DNA from: Arsenophonus sp. aPb | Lineage (GTDB): Bacteria > Pseudomonadota > Gammaproteobacteria > Enterobacterales > Enterobacteriaceae | Assembly (NCBI RefSeq): GCF_029873475.1 | Contig: NZ_CP123499.1 | Coordinates: 62,001 to 126,000 of the forward strand | DNA length: 64,000 bases | Direction of reading: 5' to 3' | Shown: in pieces, positions 17,609 through 30,400 of the stretch | How positions within the stretch are numbered: the first letter of the stretch is position 1 | Layout of the letters: each line of letters starts with the position of its first letter | Position numbers and translations under genes: made by a program | The notes under the pieces: model-generated | The model's database searches: none | Seen by the model: only the letters and a program-made list of their open reading frames with translations | Told to the model about the DNA's origin: nothing

Positions 17609-20600
17609 ATGACACAATGGGTTGCGACTAAGTGGGAAAATGCGTTTTATTTGTCCGATAAATCATCTGATAACGCTGAAATTTCCAATACCCTTTTTTC
17701 AATAAAATTAACCGGTAAACTTAATCGTGAAATGTTTATGTTGGCTGTGTCCCACGCACTAAAGCAACCAAGCTTTCAGTGGACGTTTTTATGGCAAAAC
17801 GAATTAATCAAACGTCAGGTAGAGGTGTCGACACAAGGTGAGTATTATGATTTTTCACAGCACCATTCACCGCAGCAGTCTGGCAAAGATAATCTTAATA
17901 CACTTTACCAACAGCGATTGGTGCCTGGAGTGACGCCACTATTTAAATGGTGCTTATGCTATCTAGGTGAAAACGATCAGCAGATGGTGCATGTTTTAAA
18001 TCTTGTCATTCATCATCTAATTATTGATGGCACTTCATTTCGTCAGCTTATGTGTAATGTCCAACGTTTTTATCAATTATTAATAGAATCTCAACCATTA
18101 CCTGGATGGCCATCTCCAGCGTGTTATTTTACCAGTGAACAGCCAGAAAATAGTTTAACTCAATCAGAGTTGGCGTTGGCCGAACAACGTGCACAAGATT
18201 TAATCGGCCAACAATGTCAATTAATGCTACCCCGCAATGCGAAACAAAATGAAAAAGTAGAAAGTAAAACGTTATCTTTATCTGAATATATTGTGAAGGG
18301 TATTCAGGTTTTAGCTGACCAGCACAACGTAACTCGGCATATTATTTTACAGGCAATATTTGTTGGTTTACTTCACCGATTATCGGGTCAAAATGATATT
18401 TTCATGCTCTCACCAGTAAGTATGCGCCCACCCTCTCACCGGGAAGAAGGCGGATGCTGGGTCAACACGGTCATTTTAGGTCACCATTTTACCGCAGATT
18501 TGAGTTGGTCTAACCTCTTTGAACAAATCATTTTGCAACGCAAACACTGGAAAAAGGCAAAGCATATCCCTTTGGCAAATATCATTGGCGCGTTGCGTAA
18601 ACAGAAAAAAGATCATTCATTTGAGCGGTTCAATCTGATGTTTGCTGAAACGGTTGCATTAAACCATACCTATCGTTTCAGTGATGGCGTCACTGTTTGT
18701 GAAAATTATGAATTTATCGAGAGCAGTAATGACCTGCAACTACTGTATTGCCAGGCAGAAAATGGTGAAATCCATTTACGTTTAAATATAGCGCCAAGTA
18801 TTAATCAGGATGGGCTATTTAGCGCTTTTATGGCGCAATATCAATTAGCGTTAGATACGGTATTGGTAAATTCTGACCAGCATATCAGCGATTTGCAACT
18901 GCTTACGCCGAACATGATAGCCAATATACATCAACGTAATGCGACCACTGTAGCTTGGCCTGCCCATACGTTGGCACAACAATTCTATACCCATGTGTTA
19001 GAACAACCTGATCATATTGCGCTTATCGATGATGTGACCGGTCAAGAGTGGAGTTATGGCCAGCTTCATCATCTTGCTACCCATATCGCGACACATTTAA
19101 ACACGACGTTTACTGATCCACGCCAAATGATTGTGATGTTGCATATTGAACCTCTGGCGCAGTTGGTGATTGCTATTCTGGCGGTGCAGTATGCAGGCAT
19201 GATTTATTACTGTATTGATCGTAGTGCGCCGGAGGAGCGTAAAGCAGTAATGAAGGGGGTAGTACAGCCAGATTTATTGTTAGTTGATCAACCACAAATG
19301 TTTGCTCTAGCATTACCACAATTGGAAATTTCCCTCCTGCTAGAAGAAGCTCAAGCGTCGCTGCTTGCAGCCAGATCTTCCTTAGGCCAGAGACCGAAAG
19401 GGTCGGTCGAAGATCTGAGTCACCTAATTTTTACCTCCGGGACCACAGGCACGCCCAAAGGTGTGGCATTATCACACCGTTCAGTGATGAGTACTTTATA
19501 TCAGCCGTTACATCTACCAATATCGCAGCGTGTTCTCTATTCCGCTAATGAAACCTTTGATTGTGCAACGCTACAGTTATGGTCAGCTTGGATTCATGGC
19601 GCGACGGTTATCACCCCGGAACGAAAAGCCATTGCTGATCCACACCGTATGCAGCAGCTGATTGTGAATTATCAACCGGACAATATTTTCTTAACGACGG
19701 GACTATTTGATAGCTACATGCAATCTGGTAAGGCCGCGCTTTTCTCAACCGTTAATACGTTGATTTTCGGCGGTGATGTTGTCAACCCTACAGCGGTGCG
19801 CGCTGCCCAGCAGGCCGGTATCAAAAATTTGTTTAATATCTACGGTCCGGCGGAAACTTGTGTTTACAGTTTTGCATATGCTGCATATGGCGAAATCAAC
19901 GGCCCGGTTCCGCTTGGCTGGGTTTCCAATAATATGCAGGTCTATATTCTTGACTCGCACCAGCAACATGTTCCCGATGGTGCGATTGGTGAACTCTATT
20001 TTGCCGGGCAGGGATTAGCACGTGGTTACCATCATCGGCCAGATTTAGATAAAAATGCCTTTGTTGAAATTATCCTACCGGGCGCTAAGGAAGAAAAAGT
20101 TAGGGCTTATCGCAGCGGTGATTACGGTTACTGGAGCGAAGAGGGATTGATCTTTGTAGGTCGACGCGATGATCAGGTCAAAATCAGGGGCTATCGTGTT
20201 GAGTTAAAAGAGGTGCGCCTGGCACTGGAAGATGTACCGGGTGTTATTCTCGGTGTGGTAATTGCGCCGGGAGAAGCCGGTCATCGGCAACTACATGGCT
20301 TTTATATCAGTAATGATGCGTTGGATAGCAATCAAGTGCGTAGAGAGCTAGCTAACAAATTGCCAGAATATATGATTCCGCGGTATCTGCAACAAATTGA
20401 AAAAATGCCATTGACGGTGAACGGTAAATTTGATTTGCGTGCCTTAGAAGCGATGCGGGTGATTGAAAGGCCGCGAAACGACAAATTTATTGCGCCTCGT
20501 AATGACATTGAGATGAAACTGTATACGCTTTTTTCGCAGCTTTTTCTTAACGTGACGATTGATATCCATAGCCATTTTTTTGAACTAGGTGGTTCATCGC

Positions 20601-21487
20601 TGGATGCATTAAGGCTGGTAAATCTGGTTGAAAAAGAGATTGGCCAACTCCTTACTTTGACTGAATTAATTCGGTATCCAACTATTGAGCAACTCGCGGT
20701 TTTACTACGGACACGCGCTAGAGGTAGCCAACCACAAAATACGCGCGCAGAAAATTTAATGACCTTTCGTGACGGCAAGCGCCACCTTATCTGTATCCAT
20801 CCAGGTGGCGGTACCGCTTATTGTTATCTCAAATTGGCTAATGCGCTCAATCGTGATCTCGGCATACATGGTATTCAGGCGCAAGGTTTAAAAGAGGGAG
20901 AGTCATTTTTACCCAGTTTTGATGCAATGGCAGACCATTACCTCACTCAAATTGAACATCTGATCAATCAACCGCATATACTATGCGGATGGTCATTAGG
21001 TGGGTTGATGGCATTATTAATGGCGCGCAAGCTTCAACAACGAGGCTTCCACCATAGCAAAATTATTATGTTTGATACCGGCTACCCTTATCCCGAAATG
21101 GTGCGTTGTATCCCACAAATGGGATTGGATGAATTTAAACAGAAACTATGTCGTTTTGATGGCATATTTCCAGATATTCGTGAAGAGGATATTGATCGTT
21201 ATCACAGCTTATACAATCACCACCGTCTGTTACTTACCGGTATAACTGAGGTTCCCCATTTTTCTGGCCGTGCCTGGTTGATTCAGGTACGTGACAAAGA
21301 GTACACCTTTGATATTGAACGTGCTGCCGCATCCTGGCGCCAAGTTATCCCTCAGTTAATTGCGTTGCCTACCTCAGGTAATCATTGGTCGTTAATGGAT
21401 CCACCCCACGTGCAAAAAGTGGCGGCGATGGTGGAAGATATCATGGCCGAACATTGTCAAGAGATGGTTGAGGATGTATGCCTATGA
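17609..21487 (+). CDS. Non-ribosomal peptide synthetase, C-A-T-TE
   Basis: A 1292-residue single-module NRPS with a release domain. The condensation domain (about 10-440) has an intact active site HHLIIDG at 135-141. The adenylation domain (about 455-970) has core A3 FTSGTTGTPKGVALSH near 610, A5 NIYGPAETC, A7 YRSGDYG, A8 GRRDDQVKIRGYRVELKE and A10 NGKFD. FDCAT in A4 keeps the Asp that binds an alpha-amino group, so an amino acid is the likely substrate. The thiolation Ser is in FELGGSSLDAL near 995. The thioesterase has GWSLGG near 1127 and GNHWS near 1257. With its N-terminal C domain this module should act after another carrier protein. The substrate cannot be read reliably. It overlaps the next gene by four bases. 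Confidence 0.93.
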   Translation: MTQWVATKWENAFYLSDKSSDNAEISNTLFSIKLTGKLNREMFMLAVSHALKQPSFQWTFLWQNELIKRQVEVSTQGEYYDFSQHHSPQQSGKDNLNTLYQQRLVPGVTPLFKWCLCYLGENDQQMVHVLNLVIHHLIIDGTSFRQLMCNVQRFYQLLIESQPLPGWPSPACYFTSEQPENSLTQSELALAEQRAQDLIGQQCQLMLPRNAKQNEKVESKTLSLSEYIVKGIQVLADQHNVTRHIILQAIFVGLLHRLSGQNDIFMLSPVSMRPPSHREEGGCWVNTVILGHHFTADLSWSNLFEQIILQRKHWKKAKHIPLANIIGALRKQKKDHSFERFNLMFAETVALNHTYRFSDGVTVCENYEFIESSNDLQLLYCQAENGEIHLRLNIAPSINQDGLFSAFMAQYQLALDTVLVNSDQHISDLQLLTPNMIANIHQRNATTVAWPAHTLAQQFYTHVLEQPDHIALIDDVTGQEWSYGQLHHLATHIATHLNTTFTDPRQMIVMLHIEPLAQLVIAILAVQYAGMIYYCIDRSAPEERKAVMKGVVQPDLLLVDQPQMFALALPQLEISLLLEEAQASLLAARSSLGQRPKGSVEDLSHLIFTSGTTGTPKGVALSHRSVMSTLYQPLHLPISQRVLYSANETFDCATLQLWSAWIHGATVITPERKAIADPHRMQQLIVNYQPDNIFLTTGLFDSYMQSGKAALFSTVNTLIFGGDVVNPTAVRAAQQAGIKNLFNIYGPAETCVYSFAYAAYGEINGPVPLGWVSNNMQVYILDSHQQHVPDGAIGELYFAGQGLARGYHHRPDLDKNAFVEIILPGAKEEKVRAYRSGDYGYWSEEGLIFVGRRDDQVKIRGYRVELKEVRLALEDVPGVILGVVIAPGEAGHRQLHGFYISNDALDSNQVRRELANKLPEYMIPRYLQQIEKMPLTVNGKFDLRALEAMRVIERPRNDKFIAPRNDIEMKLYTLFSQLFLNVTIDIHSHFFELGGSSLDALRLVNLVEKEIGQLLTLTELIRYPTIEQLAVLLRTRARGSQPQNTRAENLMTFRDGKRHLICIHPGGGTAYCYLKLANALNRDLGIHGIQAQGLKEGESFLPSFDAMADHYLTQIEHLINQPHILCGWSLGGLMALLMARKLQQRGFHHSKIIMFDTGYPYPEMVRCIPQMGLDEFKQKLCRFDGIFPDIREEDIDRYHSLYNHHRLLLTGITEVPHFSGRAWLIQVRDKEYTFDIERAAASWRQVIPQLIALPTSGNHWSLMDPPHVQKVAAMVEDIMAEHCQEMVEDVCL

Positions 21488-24400
21488 ACATCGAAAAACC
21501 GCAGAATTTACTGGCTGCTTTTCACCATTGGCTGCAAACAACACCTGAGGCCGATGCTTGGGTCGATGCACAGCAGTGTTTGAGCTATCGTGAACTGGAT
21601 GAGAAAAGTGCTATGTTGGCGGCCAAACTGGCTGTTTTGGTTGGAAAACCTGGCGATATTATTGTCCTGCATTTGGAAAAAGGTGCCGATATGGCGATAG
21701 CGATATTGGCTGTACTAAAGCTGGGGGCAAGTTATCTTTGTGTTGAACCCCATACACCTCAAGCCCGTTTAGAACAACTATTAGAGGATGTAGCGCCGGC
21801 GCTGGTGCTGACGTCATCTGTTATAAATTGTGCTGTACCGCAGACTATACACTGGGTTCATTACAGTCAGTTACCTAAAGCCAGTCCTGTCAGTACATTT
21901 CTGGGATACCATTCAATACCACAGGCATGTGCCTGCCTATTTTATACCTCAGGTACCACTGGAAAGCCGAAAGCAGTGGCTGTTAGTCACCAAGGGATCC
22001 TTCATATGGCCTGGCAGCCAGATTATGTCACTATCCTACCTGGTCAGGGGGTAGGCTCGGTTTCGACGCCCGCTTTTGATGCTTTCAGTTTTGATTTTTG
22101 GGCAGCGTTAACCAATGGGGCATATACAGTCATGCTCACGCCAGATATGCTCTGTTATCAGGGAACTGATAGTGACCTGAAGCCTGCTGCTGCGGTGGAT
22201 GTACTATTTATTACCACTGCATTATTCCACTCATTAATATTAGGTTCAGCCCCTTTGCTGGCCTCGATAAGCTGCTTATTAGTGGGAGGAGAAGCGCTGA
22301 GGCCAAAAGCTGTTCGCCAGTTTTATCGTCAGTTTATGCCAAATCCACCCCAGCTGATCCAAGTTTATGGACCTACGGAATGCAGTACTTTTGCTACTGC
22401 TTGGCCAGTACCACAAGATTTCACTGGTGACCGACTGCCGATCGGGCAAGGGATAGGACAAACGCAGTGTTGGGTTTTGACACCGGAAGGGGAACTGGTT
22501 AGCGATGGCGAAAGTGGTGAGCTTTATCTTTCTGGCCCTGGTGTGGCTCTGGGCTATTACGCAGATGAGCAAACCACTCGTCAAAAGTTTGTCGATTGCC
22601 ATTTTACGTCCACACCAATTTGTTGTTATCGCACCGGTGACAAGGCACGCTGGAACAATCAAGGTCAACTGGAGTGGTTGGCACGCATTGATAGTCAGGT
22701 CAAAGTTCGTGGCTTTCGCGTTGATCTTAATGAGTTGGAACAACATATTCTCTTGGCACCGAATATTGAAGCGGCAGTCGTGTTGACGCGTGAAAATGAG
22801 GTATCCATTGAGTTAGTGGCGTTTGTCAGTGGTAAAGCCGATCATCTAATAGATTTTCTTAAATCACGTCTTCCCAGCTGGATGCTTCCCCATGAAGTCC
22901 ACAGCTTACCCGCTTTGCCATTGACACAAAATGGTAAGATTGATCGTCAGGCTTTATTTCAAACACTGACGATGCAAAATCAGTCAAAAGAGTTACAACT
23001 GGGTAGTGAACAGGATGCTGAGGCGGCACTGAGATCTCTGCTGCACCACGACAATTTCAACCCGCAACTTTCTTTAATAGATAACGGCGGTGATTCGCTG
23101 ACGGCCATGAGAATGTTATCGGCCTGGCAAGTTCCAGCAGGGCAGGCGGTGGTGACAGCTGCTGAATTACTCTATAACACACCCGTCAGTAAGGTACTAG
23201 CTAGGCTACAGCCTGTTGCAGCACAGGCAACCATTACGTTTGATAACGATATTAGCCATGTGGCCTCGAGCGAACAATTGCGAATGTGGTTTATACAGCA
23301 GCGTGATCCCAGTCTTTATGCTTATGCAACCCCTTTTCTGTTTGAATTTCAGGGACTGATAGACGACAAATGCCTTGAACTGGCGTTAAATATACTGGTA
23401 AAACGCCATGGCGCTTTCCGCACTCGGCTTGAGTTTGACATAAATTCGCAACAATTATTGCAACGGGTTGTTCCGTACACTGATTTCACCCTTGTGCATC
23501 AACAAGTGAGCGATGATTGCTGGTCTAACTGGGCTAAAGCGTGGTTCAGACAACCTTTTCAGTTAGGTCAAGAGATTGCTCTGCGTGCTTGTTTACTCAC
23601 CACAGATAGAGATCGGCAAGTGCTGTTGCTGAATATGCACCATGCGCTCATTGATGGTGAGTCGATGAATATTTTACTCCGTGAGCTGAGTCAGTGCTAT
23701 GCGGCGCTACAGCGCGACCAACAAGTTGGGTTGGTTCCACTAAACTACTCACTATTACATCATACTGCCGCATTAAATCTTTATTATCAGAAAGATAGTT
23801 ATAAGCAGAGTCTAAATTTTTGGCGGGAAAGACTGCCAGAGATACTAGCAATACGGCGACGCTATGGTTTAACTCCAGCTGCAGATATGGCGGGTGAGCG
23901 TCAGCAGCTAATCATCGACCCACAGACGACTCAGGCTATAAAAGTGCTGGCAAAAAAACAAGGGATGACACTAGCTGGATTGCTACTTAGTGTGTTGGGA
24001 TGGTGCTGGGGACAGTGGCGAAAACAGAGTGCTGTCACTATCGGTTTCCCTGATGCCGGTCGTTTTTTGCCAAATAGTGAAAAAATCATTGGTATGCTAG
24101 TCAATACGCTGGTATGGCATGAACAGATATTGCCGGATGACACATTGGCTAGCTTCCTGGATCGTTCGGGGCAAGAGTTAAAAAATATTTTCCGCTATCA
24201 CACGGTGAACTATGCAGACTTAACCGAACTGGCTTGCGCTATGCAGGCGGAGGGAAAATCCCTATTCGACCTGGTATTTGTTATGGAGAACACCGATTTT
24301 TCTTGCCTAGAATTGCCAGGCTTGAAGATAAAAGGCAGTGTACCAGACATCGGCAGTGCCAAATTTCCATTTTTGGTCTGTGTGACACCACAGGGGATGG

Positions 24401-27400
24401 CAACAGAAGTGATTCTGGAGTATCAGACGGCGTTGTTCAGTCGTGAGGAGGCCCATTTTTTTGCTAGCCAGTGGATCCGTCTGTTACAAAATTTAACCTG
24501 CGAGTCAGCTGTTATGAACACACTTTCAACCCAATTTTGCTTTCCCCCTTCATCCGCTGCCACTGTTATTGTTAATCAGGGACAGCAACAGGCGCTCACC
24601 TTTGATACGCTTCGAGTCTGGCTTGATCACCAGCGAAATCTGACTCCCAATGCTTTGGCCTTGGTCGATAATAATGGTGTGACGCTGACCTATTCCGACT
24701 TAATGGAACAGGTAGCGCGCATGGAAATATTTCTCAGTCAACAGTGGAAATTGCCCTATGGCAGTGTAGTGGCAATCCATGCTCATGCAGACCGGCACGC
24801 GATTATTGCCATTTTAGCTATGGCTAGTCGCGGTATCTGTTTTGTCGGGTTAGATGTAAACTACCCAGATAAACTTATTAACCATATTTTAACCACCGCT
24901 GGAATCGATGCGGTGATGGTGGATCAAGCTCATGCCGCTTCGCCGTTATTAATAGCTCAATCAAAATTGCCATTAATTCCGATTGATGGTTATTTGCAAG
25001 TTATAAATCAGTCACCGTTATCCCCTGATGAAGCGGTTAATGCAGATACTTTGATGTATAAGGTATATACTTCTGGCTCCACTGGGTTGCCCAAAGAACT
25101 GGCAGCACGCCACAGTCTGATGCTGAATATTGTTCAATGGCAAAATCGTATCGGGCTGGACAAACCAGCGCGTACCTTACAGTTTACCTCTCTCTCCTTT
25201 GATATTTCTCATCAGGAGATCTGCACTACGTTGTGTACTGGCGGGACACTGTTGTTAGCCCCACCCGCTTTTCGTCGTGACCATCAGGCTTTGCTGCGAT
25301 TTATACAAACTGAGCGTGTTGAGCGCTTGTATATTCCCTATATCGTTTTGCAATCTTTAGCTGAGACTGCCCAGGCATTGAAAATTGAGCCTAATTGCCT
25401 TTGCGAAATAGTCAGTGCTGGAGAGATGCTTTTTTGTACTGAGGCGATTAAAAATCTGTTTCGTCAATCCCCCGGTTCCCGACTTATTAATATGTATGGT
25501 ACTTCAGAAACTCACGTCGTCACCAGTTATACCTTGCAGGGTGAGCCAGATAACTGGCCAACAGCGGTTCCAGTCGGTTATCCGGCAGATAATTGCGGGG
25601 TGTATATCGTTGATGAAAGCAATCAATTGTTGGATGATCAACAACAAATCGGTCAGATTGCGATTACCGGGATGCACGTATGGCCCTGCTATCAAAATAA
25701 TCCCAGCGCTAATCAGCAAAAATTCTGCCAGCTCTCACTGAACGGACAGCATCAGTTAGCTTATTTGACCGGAGATATAGGCCATTATGATAGCCAAGGG
25801 CGACTTAATTACCTGGAGCGGCTCGATCATCAAGTCAAAATTAATGGCTATCGAGTAGAATGCGGGCAGTTGGAAACACTACTGCTAGAAAGCGGCTATT
25901 TCCATTCAGTGGCAGTGATGGCGCAGCAAGGACAGTTGCTAGCCTATTTGCGTCTTAAATCACCAGAGACCCAAGTATCAACGACCGAGTTATATCAACG
26001 ATTACAGCAGTGGTTGCCAGCCGGCGCTTTAAAAATGGAATTTCGTGTGGTAGATGCACTTAGTACGACTCCGAGTGGCAAAATAGACCGGGCGGGTTTA
26101 GCCAGGTTGTTATGGCACCCGCTACCAGATGATAATCTCAGCGTACAACACATTATCAGACGGCAAGCAACAAATCAGCGATCGGTGGCAGACTGGCGCT
26201 ATTTATTAAGCCAGCTAATAGAGAAAGAGTTGGGTAGGAAACCTAGTAGTGAGCAGACTAAGTTTTTTGCCCTGGGATTAACATCGTTACGACTGATAAA
26301 AATCCATGTAGCGTTAATTCAGGCTGGCGCAACTACTCTCAAACTTAACGATCTGTTTGAGCATGCAAGTATTGATGAATTGAGCTATTTTTTAGCGGGT
26401 GAAACAATGACGCCGCCTTCTATCCTATCAACCGCAACGGAACAAACCAGGTTGACCGAAAGCCCAACAGACGAAAACACCATTGCGGTGATTGGAATGG
26501 CAATCAATGTCAGTCAATGTGCTGATCTGGCAACATTTTGGCATGCTGTTATGGATTCTCGCGAGTTGGTAGAGCGTGATAGATCGTTGCTTACTATTGG
26601 CAGCGATGATGAAGAGCGTAAAGTGGCAGTACGTTCATCGCTATCAGGCATTTTCGACTTCGATCCAAATTGGTTTGGTATTTCGCCACAAGAAGCAAAA
26701 CGTATGGATCCACAACAGCGCCATATGTTGATGAGTGTAGTACAGGCGTTAGAAAATGCCGGCTATAGTAGCAGGGAAGATCTGGCGTCGGTTGGTATAG
26801 TGGCTAGTACAGGCGATGCATTTTACCAGCGCTGGTTAGAGCGGAGAAATTGCACTGAAAGTCGTAATAGCGATCCTTTTTTCTTAGGTTTATCTTATCA
26901 GAAGGATTTTGTGGCAACGAAAGTGGCTTATTACCTTGGCTTAGGTGGCCCGGCGCTAACGGTACAAACTGGCTGTTCAAGCTCTCTGGTGGCAGTGCAT
27001 CAGGCATGCAATGCATTAAACATGGGTGATGCTGAAATGATGGTAGTGGCTGGGGTAAATATCGATCCAGATGCCGTGCAGGGGTATAAATGGGCGCCGG
27101 GCCATATCTTCTCTAGACAAGGTAGTACTAATCCGTTCAGTGACAATGCGGATGGCACGCTGACGACCAATGGGTGTGGCGTCGTGATCCTTAAACCATT
27201 GGCGGCAGCTCGGCGCGACAATGATCGCATTTATGCCGTTATCACTGGTAGTGCAATTAATAATGATGGTCGCGATAAGGCGGGATATACCGCGCCTTCT
27301 GTTGCTGGACAGGCAAAAGTGATTAGTTCGGCATTAACCCGTGCTGGAATAGCTGCCGATCGAATTGGTTATGTTGAAGCTCACGGCACAGCAACACCGC

Positions 27401-30400
27401 TGGGTGACCCGATCGAAATTGCTGCACTTAGCCGAGCATTCTCATCGACAACCCACAAAACAGGTTTCTGCCATATCTCGTCAGTAAAAAGTCAGCTCGG
27501 TCATGCCGGGCCAGCAGCCGGTATCTTAGGGTTGATCCGTGCTGCTTTAGCACTCTATCATCAGGTACTGCCTGCTAATGTAGGCTATCAACGTGCTAAT
27601 CCATTGCTAGAAATAGATAAAACACCGTTTACTACCAGTGCCACCAGTCGCCAGTGGAAAAGTGATACACTACGTTATGCTGGCGTCAGTAGTTTTGGCA
27701 TGGGTGGAACTAACGCGCACCTTATCTTGCGTGAGCCGCGGCAAGAAGAGCGCTGTTCGCATTCAGTTAAGCAACAAGGGAGCTGTCTGGCACCCTTCTC
27801 TGCCGCGACGCCACAGGCGTTACAACAGCTTATCGTTCAAGTGTTGAATGTCATGCGTACCTCTTCGCTGGATTTATCTACCCTTTGCGCACGTTTATCA
27901 CTGCATAAACCGCAGCCAATACGCCATCTCGGTATATGGAACGATTTGGCTAAAGCGCAGGCAGAAATGGAAAGTTGGTTAACACAGGGACAAAACAATC
28001 AGCAGATATTACGGCGAATTGATAGACTGCAAAATAATCAGCAACTATCTCCTGCTCAGGCTCAGCAGTGCCGTGATTGGTTGCTGGACGAAGAAAGTAG
28101 TTGGCCAGTCAGCCGGGTCAATAATCATCCTGCAAGCTGGCAGTTTTCTACCACCAATTTTAACTTTGCTCCTTTTATGTTACTTCCTGCTGAGGTTCCG
28201 GCAAAACTAGCCACTAAACAGTGGCGTTACACGCCTTGCTGGCAAGTAGTAGCTCAACCTCAGATGACGGTCGCAGATCTCTGCCTGGTGATTGGCATAT
28301 TGCCCGATAATGTACAGCTGACGGCACGTCAGGTGCTGGTGTTATCACCAGAAGAGAAACTCGACCATCTATTAAAACAGGCAGCAAACACTGCAGGAAA
28401 TGTACAAATTCTGTGGGTTTCTTCTGTTGGTGAGAGCGCTGTTGAGCTGTTGTTAAATCTAACTCATGTCATACAGGCAGCTAGCCAGTGCCTGCCGAAT
28501 CGCACGCTAGAATTGAATCTACTCACCGTCAATGCATTAAGTACGGCAGCAGGGGAAGTTATTCTCCCGGAACAGGCGATGTTAACCAGTGCACTGAATG
28601 TTATTATGCAGGAACACCCACAGATACATTGTGCACTTTTTGATTGCTGTGCTAATAGTCCTACTGTTGCTATCGGATATGGTCTGAGTCAGCATGGCAT
28701 AGTATATGCACGGCGCAGCAAGCAATGGTTAAAGCTCAGCTATCAACCGCTGGTAGAGCAACCACTACATCAATTACCCATGCTTTTGCCATCAGGCACT
28801 TATGTTGTACTCGGTGGTAGCGGTGGTATCGGCCAAGCTTTAGTACAGGCAATTGCTGCCATTGCACCACATAGCCAATTTGTTCTTGTTTCACGCCGTG
28901 TAAATAAAGACCCGGTCACTTTACATTTAGCCGGTCAGTGTGAATACGAATCGCTGAGTTGCGATATCACCGACATAACCGAGGTGCAATCACTAACCAA
29001 CTTGTTGCAAGCGCGTTATAACCATATACAGGGAATTTTACACTGTGCTGGCGTGCCAGCGGGTGCGCTTATTGCTCGTCACCAGTGTGTTGACGATTTC
29101 TCCGTGGTTGAGGAAAAAATTCGTAGCTGCGCAGCGCTGGAGATCCTACAAACACTGGAGCCACGTTGGATTATTTGCTCCTCCTCTATGTCAGCTATTC
29201 ATGGTGGTGTTGGACAGCTGAGTTATGCTTGTGCTAACGGATATTTGGATGCGTGGGTAGCAGCTAAAGCCGCAAGCCAGCAAAATTGTTGCTATCGAAC
29301 AATCAACTGGGATATCTGGCAGGATGGCGGTATGTCAATTCATGAACTTCCGGCTGGACTGCGTCGTCATGATAATCTGCTGCATTTGAGTATCGGTATC
29401 ACTCGTCGTGAGGGGGCTGAAATGCTCTATCAAGCAATGAGTTCACCGCAAATCCAGCAGTTAGTATGCACAACGGGTTTTGCCGAATCCCGTTGGTTTT
29501 ATCAACAACATATACCATCCCGTCCATCGGTGGTCGCCAGTTTTGATACCGCTGATAAATTTTCATTACCATTGATTAGAAAACTGTACGCGGAACATCT
29601 TGGTCTTGCAGAAAGTAACAATGACACTTCCTGGGAGAGTATGGGGGGTGACAGCATTCAGGCGCTAGAACTACTGGATGAGTTGAATAATAAATCGCCT
29701 CGCCCATTTACGCTTGCTGAATTTATGCAACTTGATACACCTGAGGCACTTTATCGTTTTATTACTGAGGATACGGCCAAACCAGCACAGCAGGTCAATA
29801 AGGTAGAACTGGCTCAGATCGTTTTACTTCACCCGATTGGCGGAGATCTATTGGCTTATCGGGAAATGTTGAAAATGCTGGATAGCCGGATCGGCGTTAT
29901 TCAGATCCAAGATCCTATGTTAGGTGGACAGATACTTACCGAAGACACGCTTGTTGAACGAGCCGCGGTTTACTGCCGCCAGGTATTACCACAGCTGAAA
30001 GAAAATTGCCCTCTGATTATTGTGGGATGGTCATTTGGTGCGCTGTTAGCCTATCAGATGGCAGCTATGTCCGAACTCCAGAGCAAAAAACCGGTTTTAG
30101 TCATGCTAGATCCGCCTGCTGCCAGCGCATGGCAAACGCCACCAACGGATGACTCTCAACTGCATGGGTTTGCTAAGGAACTGAATTACAAACTGCATGA
30201 CATTACTCTGCCACAGGTGAAACTTTTGATGATGGGGGAAGAGAGTGATGGATTAGACCTGTCACCCTTTACGCGAAATTATGTCGGCAATCTACTACAA
30301 GCTTTCCGGCGTAACCTCACTTGCCTACGTAGTTTCATTCCGAGTTGCCCGCCGCGAGTAATTACCTATCTGATTTATGCTAGTCAGAGCCAACAGGCGA

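Noticed and set aside
19773..20018. Several open frames inside the NRPS genes on both strands
   Set aside because: They lie within strongly supported adenylation, condensation or ketosynthase domains and show no motif of their own.
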